Positions 38,620 to 48,013 are shown, numbered from the stretch's first letter. The stretch: 64,000 nt of DNA from Rhodobacteraceae bacterium HTCC2083 (GCA_000156115.1 DS995276.1:1782476-1846475), one strand, 5' to 3'. Notes: generated by a model from the sequence alone, not told the origin. Translations and numbers: made by a program.

Positions 38620-39681
<1,062 letters not shown>

Positions 39682-39729
39682 TCAGAATAGAAATAGGGTC
39701 CGCGACTCTCTCGAGGTGAACAAGATGCT

Positions 39730-39757
39730 CTTATAGGCGTTTTTACGCTAGGGAAAA
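39730..39757 (-). promoter_or_regulatory. Candidate promoter of the mreBCD operon
   Basis: Minus-strand TTTTCC (39757-39752), a 16-base spacer and TATAAG (39735-39730), about 60 bases before the mreB start. The same TTTTCC-N16-TATAA arrangement occurs ahead of the leuA leader at 41626-41653, which makes both more credible, but the -35 hexamer is poor. Confidence 0.4.
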
Positions 39758-39777
39758 GGGGGTGGCGGATGCATCGG

Positions 39778-39814
39778 CGCGAAACCGCCCCAGTTTTGTG
39801 AAGGCGGTTTCGCG
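39778..39814. repeat. Perfect 12-bp inverted repeat after leuA
   Basis: CGCGAAACCGCC (39778-39789) and GGCGGTTTCGCG (39803-39814) form a perfect stem with a 13-base loop, 36 bases beyond the leuA stop and about 20 bases upstream of the candidate mreB promoter. No T-run follows on the minus strand, so it may be a terminator helped by Rho, an RNA 3'-end stabiliser or a protein-binding palindrome. Confidence 0.7.
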
Positions 39815-39849
39815 AGGCCAAAGCCTTTGTTTTCGCTGTCATACCAAGC

Positions 39850-41421
39850 TCAGGAAACATCCTTATAGCTGACACCTTTTGTGTCATAGCCGACGTCCGT
39901 CTGTTCGCGGCGCATCAAAAGGCGGTTCAATGCGCTGATGTAGGCTTTTGCCGAAGCTACGACAGTATCCGTGTCAGCAGATTGTCCTGTCACAGTGCGA
40001 CCCTCTTCCTCTAAACGCACGGACACGGTGGCTTGCGCGTCTGTACCTTCCGTCACTGCGTGCACTTGATAAAGCTGCAAACGCGCCTCATGTGCGAACA
40101 AGGCTTTAACAGCATTGAACGTCGCATCTACGGGGCCGTCGCCGGTTGCGGTTGTGGATTTTTCGACGCCATCAACTAACATGCGCATCACTGCTTCCTG
40201 CGGGCCATCCGTGCCACAGACGACGCGCAAAGAGGTCAATTTCAAACGCTCGCTTTCTGGATCGGACGCGGTGTTCATCAAAGCGACCAGATCGTCGTCG
40301 AAGATTTCCTTCTTGCGATCTGCCAGTTCTTTGAAGCGCACAAAGACGTCTTTCAACTGGTTGTCACCCAGCTCGAACCCCAAGTTTTCCAGCTTGGAAC
40401 GCAAAGCGGCACGGCCAGAATGCTTGCCCATCACGATGTTGGTTTCCGTGAGACCCACGTCCTCAGGGCGCATGATCTCAAAGGTTTCCGCGTTTTTCAG
40501 CATGCCGTCTTGGTGGATGCCAGACTCGTGCGCGAAAGCATTTTTGCCGACGATAGCCTTGTTGAATTGTACCGCAAAACCAGACACTGCCGCGACGCGG
40601 CGTGAGATGTTCATGATCTTTGTAGTGTCGATCCCCGTGCGGTAAGGCATGATATCGCCGCGCACTTTCAGGGCCATAACAACTTCTTCCAGCGCCGTGT
40701 TGCCCGCGCGTTCGCCTAATCCGTTAATCGTACATTCGATCTGACGCGCACCGCCTTCGACGGCCGCCAAAGAGTTCGCGGTCGCCATACCAAGGTCGTT
40801 ATGACAATGGGTCGCAAAGACGATATCATCTGCACCGGGGACTTTGTTGATCAACATTCGGATCAAATCTGCGCTCTCGATCGGGGCTGTATAGCCCACA
40901 GTGTCAGGGATATTGATGGTCGTCGCACCCGCCTTGATCGCGATTTCAACGACGCGGCAAAGGTAATCCTCCTCTGTGCGGGTCGCATCCATGGGCGACC
41001 ATTGCACGTTGTCACACAGATTACGCGCGTGGCTCACGGTGTCGTGGATGCGCACGGCCATTTCGTCCATGGTGAGGTTCGGAATAGCGCGGTGCAGCTC
41101 GGACGTGCCGATAAACGTGTGAATACGGGGTTTTTCAGCATGTTTCACCGCCTCCCAGCAGCGATCAATATCGCCAAAGTTGGCGCGGGCTAATCCACAG
41201 ATTACAGAGTTGCGGGCATTTTTAGCAATCTCCGATACTGCGCGAAAATCACCCTCGGACGCGATTGGAAAACCCGCCTCGATGATATCAACGCCCATAT
41301 CGTCGAGCAGACCCGCGATCTCCAGCTTTTCTTCGTGGCTCATCGTCGCGCCGGGGCTTTGTTCGCCGTCGCGCAACGTGGTGTCGAAGATTACGACGCG
41401 ATCTTTATCTGTATTGCTCAT
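39850..41421 (-). CDS. leuA: 2-isopropylmalate synthase
   Basis: A 523-residue enzyme for the first committed step of leucine synthesis, joining acetyl-CoA to 2-ketoisovalerate. The catalytic domain has FDTTLRDGEQSPGATM, the metal-binding HCHNDLGMATANS and GLGERAGNTALEE; the C-terminal regulatory domain that binds leucine is present. The start is ambiguous: ATG 41421 gives MSNTDKDRV as in homologues, while ATG 41433 and 41439 are also in frame and sit closer to AAGG. A leucine-rich leader peptide and two hairpins lie upstream, so expression is likely controlled by leucine supply as well as by feedback. Confidence 0.95.
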   Translation of the reverse strand: MSNTDKDRVVIFDTTLRDGEQSPGATMSHEEKLEIAGLLDDMGVDIIEAGFPIASEGDFRAVSEIAKNARNSVICGLARANFGDIDRCWEAVKHAEKPRIHTFIGTSELHRAIPNLTMDEMAVRIHDTVSHARNLCDNVQWSPMDATRTEEDYLCRVVEIAIKAGATTINIPDTVGYTAPIESADLIRMLINKVPGADDIVFATHCHNDLGMATANSLAAVEGGARQIECTINGLGERAGNTALEEVVMALKVRGDIMPYRTGIDTTKIMNISRRVAAVSGFAVQFNKAIVGKNAFAHESGIHQDGMLKNAETFEIMRPEDVGLTETNIVMGKHSGRAALRSKLENLGFELGDNQLKDVFVRFKELADRKKEIFDDDLVALMNTASDPESERLKLTSLRVVCGTDGPQEAVMRMLVDGVEKSTTATGDGPVDATFNAVKALFAHEARLQLYQVHAVTEGTDAQATVSVRLEEEGRTVTGQSADTDTVVASAKAYISALNRLLMRREQTDVGYDTKGVSYKDVS

Positions 41422-41442
41422 GGTTTGTCTCATTTTCATACG

Positions 41443-41458
41443 CCTTGCATCTGCAAGG
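41443..41458 (-). promoter_or_regulatory. Hairpin covering the leuA ribosome-binding site
   Basis: On the minus strand CCTTGC and GCAAGG pair across AGAT. The 3' arm contains AAGG, the only clear ribosome site for leuA, and ends three bases before the ATG at 41439. Pairing would hide this site. Together with the upstream hairpin it may switch leuA translation on or off. Confidence 0.55.
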
Positions 41459-41502
41459 GCTTAATAACCGGAATTTCTATGTGAAGTGGCGCTGACTGTC
41501 CT

Positions 41503-41538
41503 CCTCTGAGCGCTCGCGCCGACCGGCACGCTCAGAGG
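41503..41538 (-). promoter_or_regulatory. Leader hairpin overlapping the leader-peptide stop codon
   Basis: On the minus strand CCTCTGAGCG (41538-41529) and CGCTCAGAGG (41512-41503) form a ten-base-pair stem with a 16-base loop that can make three further pairs. The 5' arm includes the last leucine codon and TGA stop of the leader peptide, so a ribosome there would prevent folding. No T-run follows, so it is not a classical terminator. Confidence 0.75.
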
Positions 41539-41618
41539 CAGCTAAGTAGCAATAGGCCGAGCAGAGACCCAGCACGGGAGCGCTGTGCGTCAATCTGGAT
41601 ATGACCGTTGGTGTTCAT
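41532..41618 (-). CDS. Leucine-rich leader peptide of leuA
   Basis: A 28-codon ORF ending 110 bases before leuA. The peptide ends GSLLGLLLLSCL: seven leucine codons in the last eleven (CTG, CTC, CTA, TTG, CTA, CTT, CTC), including rarely used CTA and TTG. This is the hallmark of attenuator peptides whose translation senses charged leucyl-tRNA. There is no Shine-Dalgarno sequence; a TATAAC box ends seven bases before the ATG, so the transcript probably begins at or within a base or two of the A of ATG and is translated as a leaderless message. Too short for ordinary gene callers. Confidence 0.85.
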   Translation of the reverse strand: MNTNGHIQIDAQRSRAGSLLGLLLLSCL

Positions 41619-41625
41619 AAGGTTG

Positions 41626-41653
41626 GTTATACCGCGAATTTGGTTAAGGAAAA
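41626..41653 (-). promoter_or_regulatory. Candidate promoter of the leuA leader
   Basis: Minus-strand TTTTCC (41653-41648), 16 bases, TATAAC (41631-41626). The expected transcription start coincides with the ATG of the leader peptide at 41618. The -10 is good and the -35 weak. Confidence 0.5.
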
Positions 41654-41699
41654 CCCCCTTTTGGATTGACGAGTTGTGTGCGCGGCTTAGCTGTCCAGT

Positions 41700-42371
41700 A
41701 TGAAATGGAAAAATGCTTTGATCATAGGGGCGTCTGGTGGAATTGGCGCGGCTCTCTCGACCGCTCTAAGAGCGAGCGGAACGCACGTGACGGGCCTGTC
41801 GCGAAGTGTGGACGGGTTTGATATTACCGACGAGACGTCGGTGGCGCGTATTTTGGAAGATTTGGAACAAACCTTTGATCTGATTATCGTTGCGAGCGGT
41901 GCATTGGAGATCAAAGGAGCCGTGCCCGAGAAATCCTTGAAGCATATAAGTGCGCAAGCCATGGCCGATCAGTTTGCAGTGAACGCGATTGGCCCGGCGC
42001 TGGTTTTGCGACATGCATCACGTCTGATCGATCGTGCGCAACCCGCGCAACTCTCGGTGTTGTCGGCGCGGGTCGGCTCCATCGGGGACAATCACTTGGG
42101 GGGATGGTATGCCTACCGCGCCGCCAAAGCCGCAGTGAACCAAATCGTGCACACCGCTGCGATTGAGCTGGCGCGCACGCACAAGCAGCTCGCTTGCGTC
42201 GCGTTACATCCCGGCACGGTTCAAACTCCGTTCACAGAGAAATACGTGGCACGTCATGCGACGGTTCTGGCATCTCAGGCGGCAGAAAATCTGTTGTCTG
42301 TTTTGGCGAGTTTAGATGCCACTCAAACTGGCAAGTTCTTTGACTGGTCTGGTGCAGAGGTTTCGTGGTGA
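41700..42371 (+). CDS. SDR family NAD(P)-dependent oxidoreductase (CsgA/C-factor-like)
   Basis: A 223-residue short-chain dehydrogenase. The cofactor motif ALIIGASGGIGAAL is at residues 6-19 and the catalytic YxxxK is in GGWYAYRAAKAAVNQ; the short form resembles the C-factor (CsgA) branch. It overlaps the photolyase gene by seven bases and is divergent from leuA. Weak ribosome site. Substrate unknown; the same pair with the photolyase suggests a shared transcript. Confidence 0.87.
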   Translation: MKWKNALIIGASGGIGAALSTALRASGTHVTGLSRSVDGFDITDETSVARILEDLEQTFDLIIVASGALEIKGAVPEKSLKHISAQAMADQFAVNAIGPALVLRHASRLIDRAQPAQLSVLSARVGSIGDNHLGGWYAYRAAKAAVNQIVHTAAIELARTHKQLACVALHPGTVQTPFTEKYVARHATVLASQAAENLLSVLASLDATQTGKFFDWSGAEVSW

Positions 42372-43891
42372 GGTTGGTTCTTATACTCGGGGATCAGCTT
42401 AGTCTTGATCTTGCATCTTTGCGCGCAGCCGACAAAGAGCTCGATATCATTGTGATGGCGGAGGTCGCGTCTGAGGCGACATATGTACGTCATCACCCTA
42501 AGAAGATCGCGTTTATTTTCAGCGCGATGCGCAAGTTTGCGGCCGCGTTGAAGGCGGATAGCTGGAAGGTTCTGTATAGCCAGTTGGACGACGCGCAAAA
42601 CGCGGGCAGCATTCCGGCGGAACTTTTACGCCGAGCACAAGAGAGCGGTGCGAAAGAGGTGATCGCGACGCGGCCCGGTGAATGGCGTTTGATTGAAGCG
42701 TTAGAAGGCACGCCCTTGCAGGTGAGTTTGCTTGAGGATGATCGCTTTCTCGCAACCCACGCGGAGTTCGAAACATGGGCAGAGGGGCGCAAAGCCCTTC
42801 GAATGGAATATTTCTATCGTGATATGCGTCGCAAGACCGGTCTATTGATGGAAGATGGAAAACCTGCCCAAGGCCAATGGAATTTCGATCATGACAACCG
42901 TAAAGCTGCACCCAAGGATGTCAGCTATTCTGGTCCTCTCCCGTTTGCGCCTGATGCGATCACCAAGGATGTGCTTGATCTTGTCGCGACCAGCTTTGGC
43001 GACCATTTCGGCAAGCTCGAGAACTTCAATTTTGCGACGACGCGTGCAGAAGCTCTACAGGCTTTAGAGCATTTCATCACCCATGCTTTGCCGCGCTTTG
43101 GCGATTTTCAGGACGCGATGCTGAGCGAGAACAAGTTTCTATATCACGCGGTCATTTCGCCTTACTTGAATGTCGGTTTGCTGGGTCCATTGGAAATATG
43201 TCAAGCGGCTGAACAGGCCTATAAAGACGGATACGCGCCGATCAATGCCGTGGAGGGGTTCATCCGTCAGATCATCGGTTGGCGTGAATATGTACGCGGT
43301 ATCTATTTCCTTGAAGGGCCGGACTATACGCGCCGCAATGCGCTGGGCCATCACCGCGATCTTCCCGCACTCTATTGGGGGGCGGAGACGAAGATGCATT
43401 GCCTCTCCAAGTCAGTGGCTCAAACCCGAGACGAGGCTTACGCTCATCACATCCAACGCCTCATGGTGACAGGGAACTTCGCGTTGCTTTCGGGGATCGA
43501 TCCCGAACAGGTCCATGAGTGGTATCTGGAAGTCTATGTAGATGCGTTCGAGTGGGTAGAAGCGCCCAACACCATTGGGATGAGCCAGTTCGCAGATGGA
43601 GGTATCATCGCCTCCAAGCCCTATGTTTCAAGCGGCGCTTACATCAATCGCATGTCGAACTATTGCAAGTCCTGTCACTATGCGGTGAAGGACAAAACGG
43701 GCGAGACGGCCTGTCCGTTCAACGTGCTCTATTGGGATTTTCTGATCCGACATGAAGATCGGTTTTCGAACAATCCGCGCATGGGAAATATGTACCGCAC
43801 ATGGAACCGTATGGATGAAACCCATCGCGCAACAGTCCTTCAGGATGCCGCAATTTTTCTAGAAAAATTAGACGCTGGAGAGGCGGTCTAA
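42365..43891 (+). CDS. FeS-cluster bacterial cryptochrome/photolyase (PhrB/CryB type)
   Basis: A 508-residue flavoprotein of the FeS-BCP class, prokaryotic (6-4) photolyases and photoreceptors. The N-terminal antenna domain starts LVLILGDQLSLDL and the FAD domain has VEGFIRQIIGWREYVRG. Four cysteines, C346, C434, C437 and C450, sit in KMHCLSKS, NYCKSCHYA and ETACPFNVLYWDFL; each is four residues below the cluster ligands of Agrobacterium PhrB (350, 438, 441, 454). Members of this class bind FAD, a 4Fe-4S cluster and 6,7-dimethyl-8-ribityllumazine. Start is GTG at 42365 or 42368, both within the end of the SDR gene. Confidence 0.93.
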   Translation: MVRLVLILGDQLSLDLASLRAADKELDIIVMAEVASEATYVRHHPKKIAFIFSAMRKFAAALKADSWKVLYSQLDDAQNAGSIPAELLRRAQESGAKEVIATRPGEWRLIEALEGTPLQVSLLEDDRFLATHAEFETWAEGRKALRMEYFYRDMRRKTGLLMEDGKPAQGQWNFDHDNRKAAPKDVSYSGPLPFAPDAITKDVLDLVATSFGDHFGKLENFNFATTRAEALQALEHFITHALPRFGDFQDAMLSENKFLYHAVISPYLNVGLLGPLEICQAAEQAYKDGYAPINAVEGFIRQIIGWREYVRGIYFLEGPDYTRRNALGHHRDLPALYWGAETKMHCLSKSVAQTRDEAYAHHIQRLMVTGNFALLSGIDPEQVHEWYLEVYVDAFEWVEAPNTIGMSQFADGGIIASKPYVSSGAYINRMSNYCKSCHYAVKDKTGETACPFNVLYWDFLIRHEDRFSNNPRMGNMYRTWNRMDETHRATVLQDAAIFLEKLDAGEAV

Positions 43892-45300
43892 TTCCCTTCT
43901 GCCGCAGGCTCTATCAATTGGCCGTTGGCCCAGTTGCCTGACACAATAGTGCCATCCGCATAGCGCATTTCGCCTGCGCCTTGGCGTTTTCCATCTAGGA
44001 ACATACCTTCATATATATCGCCCGCCGCGTAGCGCGCAACGCCGCGCCCGGTCATGGTGCCAAGCACCCAAGCCCCTTCATAAGAAAATCTGTCTGCCAT
44101 GCGGAAAGTACCACGGCCATTGCGCTGGCCGTCTTTGAATTGACCCTCGTAAATGGATCCATCTGCATATGTGGCAGTGCCATTGCCTGTGATCTGGTTG
44201 TTCACCCAAGTGCCCGCATAGCTATACCCATCAGGCCGCGTGAGCGTGCCTTGCCCGTCATGTCGGGCATCTTTGAACTGGCCCTCATAGATCGTGCCGT
44301 TGGTGTAAACCGCACGACCCGAGCCTTCGATCACATTGGCGACCCATTGGCCATAGTAACCTGAACCGTTGGGGTAGGTGATCTGCCCTTTGCCTTGTGC
44401 CAATCCGTTTAGCATTTGGCCCTCATAGACGGACCCGTCAGGGTAGTTCACGCGGCCCGTGCCCTCGATCAGACCTTTGCGCCATTCGCCAAAATAGATG
44501 TAACCATCTGTCGCGGTGAACGTGCCGTTTCCATGGCGAAGATCGTCCAGAAATTCGCCCTCATAGATATCGCTATTTTGATAGGTGACTTTGCCTTTGC
44601 CTTCGCGCCGTCCTGCAACCAATTCACCTTCGTAGAGATCTCCGTTGGGTTGAATGACTTTTCCGAGCCCGCTGAGCTGTCCGCCACGCCATGGACCATC
44701 AAGGATCATCCCGTCGCTGAGCATAAAAATGCCGAGACCTTCGCGTTTGCCGTCCTGAACCTGTCCTTGGTACTCAGACCCGTCAGGATAAGAGATTGTT
44801 GCCGCCCCTTCTTTGACGCCATTCACCCAATCGCCGTTATACGTGTAGCCATCCGCGCGGCGCAGATTGCCTTTGCCATGCTGCTTGCCCCCTCTGAGGT
44901 TGCCCTCGTAGCGACTGCCATCCGCGCTAATCGACACGCCTGTGCCTTGGGGTACACCGTCCTGCCAGCTGCCTTCATATGTACTGCCGTCACTATAGGT
45001 GATGCGCCCGATGCCCTCGGGCTTGCCCTTGGCAAATGCGCCTTCATAGACGGCCCCATCTGGAAATTGCGCACGTCCTTCGCCTAGAATTTCACCTGAG
45101 ATCCATTCACCGGTATACTTATAGCCATTAGGCAAACGATACGTCCCCAACCCATGCTGTAGTCCGTCCTTGAACGCCCCTTCATAGAATCCGCCATCAT
45201 CATATTGCTTGGTTTGCACACCAGTCGTTTGTGCGCTGACGGTCAGCGGTGACAGTGCCATTGCAAATGACGTCATAAGAGCAAGAGATGTGATGCGCAT
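43888..45300 (-). CDS. Exported MORN-repeat protein
   Basis: A 470-residue protein: signal peptide (1 to about 23, ending TVSA), then from residue 33 to the end an uninterrupted array of 23-residue MORN repeats, 18 complete plus a last partial one, with the consensus Y-x-D/N-G-x-x-Y-E-G-x-W/F-x-x-G-x-x-x-G-x-G. In the DNA this appears as 69-base diverged units. Most units are aromatic and glycine-rich as usual. MORN arrays form elongated beta-hairpin ladders used in binding membranes or proteins; the partner is unknown. ATG 45300 is chosen because the signal peptide begins there. Its end overlaps the photolyase gene by four bases. Confidence 0.9.
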   Translation of the reverse strand: MRITSLALMTSFAMALSPLTVSAQTTGVQTKQYDDGGFYEGAFKDGLQHGLGTYRLPNGYKYTGEWISGEILGEGRAQFPDGAVYEGAFAKGKPEGIGRITYSDGSTYEGSWQDGVPQGTGVSISADGSRYEGNLRGGKQHGKGNLRRADGYTYNGDWVNGVKEGAATISYPDGSEYQGQVQDGKREGLGIFMLSDGMILDGPWRGGQLSGLGKVIQPNGDLYEGELVAGRREGKGKVTYQNSDIYEGEFLDDLRHGNGTFTATDGYIYFGEWRKGLIEGTGRVNYPDGSVYEGQMLNGLAQGKGQITYPNGSGYYGQWVANVIEGSGRAVYTNGTIYEGQFKDARHDGQGTLTRPDGYSYAGTWVNNQITGNGTATYADGSIYEGQFKDGQRNGRGTFRMADRFSYEGAWVLGTMTGRGVARYAAGDIYEGMFLDGKRQGAGEMRYADGTIVSGNWANGQLIEPAAEGN

Positions 45301-45456
45301 TACAGGCGTCCAGTCCAATATATCTATCAATTGGCACGAGCCTAGTTCAGCGCTTGTGCAAAGCCAATGGATTTTCCAACATGTGTCGTGTGCCTCTTTC
45401 CCTTACACGCAGCTAGGGATACATCTGCGCTAACACGTCTTGCCGGAGCACTTGAT

Positions 45457-47130
45457 ATGACCGCTGCCACGACTTCTGATCGTTTTCGCATCACCCTTGG
45501 CCAATTGAACCCGACCATGGGTGATATTGCAGGCAATGCCGCCAAAGCACGCACAGCTTGGGAAGCGGGCCGCGATGCAGGCGCTGATCTGGTGGCACTG
45601 CCCGAGATGTTTATCCTTGGCTATAACAGTCAAGACTTGGTAATGAAGCCAGCGGTTCAAGCCGCATGTTTGGCTGCTATTGAGGCGCTCGCGGTGGAAT
45701 GCGCTCATGGACCCGCCTTGGCAATCGGTGGCCCTGCGGTAGAGGATGGCAAGCTGTTCAACGCCTATTTCATCTGCCGTGGTGGCAAGATTTCCAGCAA
45801 GTCGCTGAAGCATAACCTCCCCAATGAAGACGTCTTTGACGAGGTGCGCATCTTTGACAGTGGCCCGCTTGGCGGTCCTTATTCTGTGGGTAATACACGC
45901 ATTGGTAGTCCGATTTGCGAAGATGCGTGGCACGAAGAGGTTGCCGAAACGCTGGAGGAAACGGGCGCAGAGTTTCTGTTGGTGCCCAATGGTTCCCCCT
46001 ATTATCGCGGTAAATTTGATGTCCGGATGAACCAGATGGTCAGCCGTGTTGTGGAGACTGGATTACCACTAATTTACCTCAACATGGTCGGTGGTCAGGA
46101 TGATCAGGTCTTTGATGGTGGATCATTCGCGCTCAACCCCGGTGGCAAACTGGCGATACAAATGCCTGTGTTTGATGAACTAATCAGCCACGTTGATCTC
46201 ACGCGTACAGATGAGGGCTGGCGCGTTGATGACGGCGAAAAGACAATTATCCCTGGTCAGTTCGAACAAGATTACCGGGTCTGTGTGACAGCGCTGCGCG
46301 ATTACATGAGCAAAACTGGCTTCAAGAAAGTGCTGCTGGGCATGTCCGGCGGTATTGATAGTGCGCTGGTTGCGACCATCGCCGTAGATGCGCTGGGCGG
46401 AGAGAACGTACGCTGTGTGATGTTGCCTTCTGAATATACTTCCCAAGGCTCGCTCGATGATGCGAAGGATTGCGCTGAACGGATTGGTGCGGAGTATAAT
46501 TTCGTACCCATCAGCGAGGGGCGTGATGCGATCACCAACACGCTCGCGCCTTTATTTGAAGGGCTAGAGGCGGATGTTACCGAAGAGAATATTCAGTCCC
46601 GTCTGCGCGGTCTCTTGTTGATGGCGATGAGCAATAAGTTCGGTTCGATGCTTTTGACGACAGGCAACAAATCCGAGGTCGCGGTCGGTTATGCGACCAT
46701 TTATGGTGACATGTCGGGTGGCTATAATCCGATTAAAGACATGTACAAAGTGCGCGTTTTCGAAGTCTGCCGCTGGCGCAATGAAAACCACTTTGAGTGG
46801 ATGATGGGCCCCAAAGGCGAGGTTGTCCCGCCCTCGATCATCGACAAACCCCCGTCTGCAGAACTGCGCCCTGATCAAAAAGACAGCGACAGCTTGCCGG
46901 ATTATCCGGTCCTTGATGGCATCTTGGAAATGCTGGTGGATGATGATGCGTCCGTCGCGCAATGCGTCGCCGCCGGATATGATCGCGCGGTGGTCAAAAA
47001 GATCGAACACCTGCTCTATATTTCCGAATACAAACGCTTCCAATCCGCCCCCGGCACGCGCTTGTCACGACGTGCATTCTGGTTGGATCGCCGCTATCCG
47101 ATTGTTAATCGGTGGCGGGATAATTCTTAA
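45457..47130 (+). CDS. nadE: Glutamine-dependent NAD(+) synthase
   Basis: A 557-residue two-domain enzyme completing NAD synthesis by amidating nicotinate adenine dinucleotide. The N-terminal glutaminase (nitrilase fold) has its triad: Glu in LPEMFILGY, Lys in SKSLKHNLPNEDVFDE and Cys in SPICEDAWHE. The C-terminal synthetase has the P-loop LLGMSGGIDSAL. ATG 45457 has CGGAG ahead of it and gives the usual start; an in-frame ATG at 45367 does not match. Followed 22 bases later by tryptophan dioxygenase. Confidence 0.95.
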   Translation: MTAATTSDRFRITLGQLNPTMGDIAGNAAKARTAWEAGRDAGADLVALPEMFILGYNSQDLVMKPAVQAACLAAIEALAVECAHGPALAIGGPAVEDGKLFNAYFICRGGKISSKSLKHNLPNEDVFDEVRIFDSGPLGGPYSVGNTRIGSPICEDAWHEEVAETLEETGAEFLLVPNGSPYYRGKFDVRMNQMVSRVVETGLPLIYLNMVGGQDDQVFDGGSFALNPGGKLAIQMPVFDELISHVDLTRTDEGWRVDDGEKTIIPGQFEQDYRVCVTALRDYMSKTGFKKVLLGMSGGIDSALVATIAVDALGGENVRCVMLPSEYTSQGSLDDAKDCAERIGAEYNFVPISEGRDAITNTLAPLFEGLEADVTEENIQSRLRGLLLMAMSNKFGSMLLTTGNKSEVAVGYATIYGDMSGGYNPIKDMYKVRVFEVCRWRNENHFEWMMGPKGEVVPPSIIDKPPSAELRPDQKDSDSLPDYPVLDGILEMLVDDDASVAQCVAAGYDRAVVKKIEHLLYISEYKRFQSAPGTRLSRRAFWLDRRYPIVNRWRDNS

Positions 47131-47152
47131 AGACATCGGATAGGGACGAAAT

Positions 47153-47983
47153 ATGTCAGCTTATGACCCTGAAAAGGAAGGCGCGAAAATGTCTTTCGCC
47201 AAAGATATGAGTTACATAGATTACCTATCGCTTGATCCCATTCTTGGATCGCAAAAGATGCAATCGAATGCACATGATGAGATGTTGTTTATTATCCAAC
47301 ATCAAACGTCAGAGCTGTGGATGCGGCTAGCCTTACACGAACTCTCGACAGCGCGGGACAAACTAATACAGGGCGATTACCCACCCGTTTTCAAAATGCT
47401 CACCCGCGTTGCGCGGATATTCGAGCAACTCAACAATGCGTGGGATGTGCTGCGCACGATGACGCCGAGTGAATACACAGAATTTCGTGATGACCTTGGC
47501 GCGTCGTCGGGGTTTCAATCGCATCAATACCGCTTGATTGAGTTTATCCTCGGGAATCGCAACCGAGCGATGATGAAAGTCCACGAGCACCGAGGTGAAC
47601 TGCATCATATGTTGGGGCAAGAGTTGACGAAAAAATCGCTCTATCACGTAGCGCTTGATTGCTTGGGCCAAGAGCTTGGACAAACGTTCCCAAAAGACGT
47701 TTATCGGCTAGATCAACCTCACCAAGCAAATGCACAAGTCATGGATGCTTGGACCCAAGTTTACCGTGACCCCAGTGCATACTGGACGCTCTACGAATTA
47801 GCAGAGAAGCTTGTCGATCTTGAAGACTACTTCCGCCGATGGCGATTTAATCACGTCACAACAGTAGAACGGATAATCGGTTTTAAACGCGGAACAGGCG
47901 GAACATCGGGCGTAAAATATCTGCGCAAAATGCTCGAGGTAGAATTGTTCCCTGAACTTTGGAACATGCGTGGGCATTTATAG
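47153..47983 (+). CDS. kynA: Tryptophan 2,3-dioxygenase
   Basis: A 276-residue haem enzyme that opens the indole ring of tryptophan to give N-formylkynurenine. The signature MLFIIQHQTSELWMRL carries the active-site histidine, FQSHQYRLIEFILGN binds substrate, and GTGGTSGVKYLRKML is the C-terminal loop. Tandem with nadE, suggesting a link between tryptophan breakdown and NAD supply, though kynU and formamidase are not in the window. An internal ATG at 47189 is a possible alternative start. Confidence 0.95.
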   Translation: MSAYDPEKEGAKMSFAKDMSYIDYLSLDPILGSQKMQSNAHDEMLFIIQHQTSELWMRLALHELSTARDKLIQGDYPPVFKMLTRVARIFEQLNNAWDVLRTMTPSEYTEFRDDLGASSGFQSHQYRLIEFILGNRNRAMMKVHEHRGELHHMLGQELTKKSLYHVALDCLGQELGQTFPKDVYRLDQPHQANAQVMDAWTQVYRDPSAYWTLYELAEKLVDLEDYFRRWRFNHVTTVERIIGFKRGTGGTSGVKYLRKMLEVELFPELWNMRGHL

Positions 47984-48013
47984 TCACCCACGCGCGTCAT
48001 TGCGTTTGACCGT

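Noticed and set aside
41532-41618. Tryptophan or isoleucine attenuator
   Set aside because: The peptide has no Trp and only two Ile; Leu is clearly the enriched residue, and the next gene is leuA.
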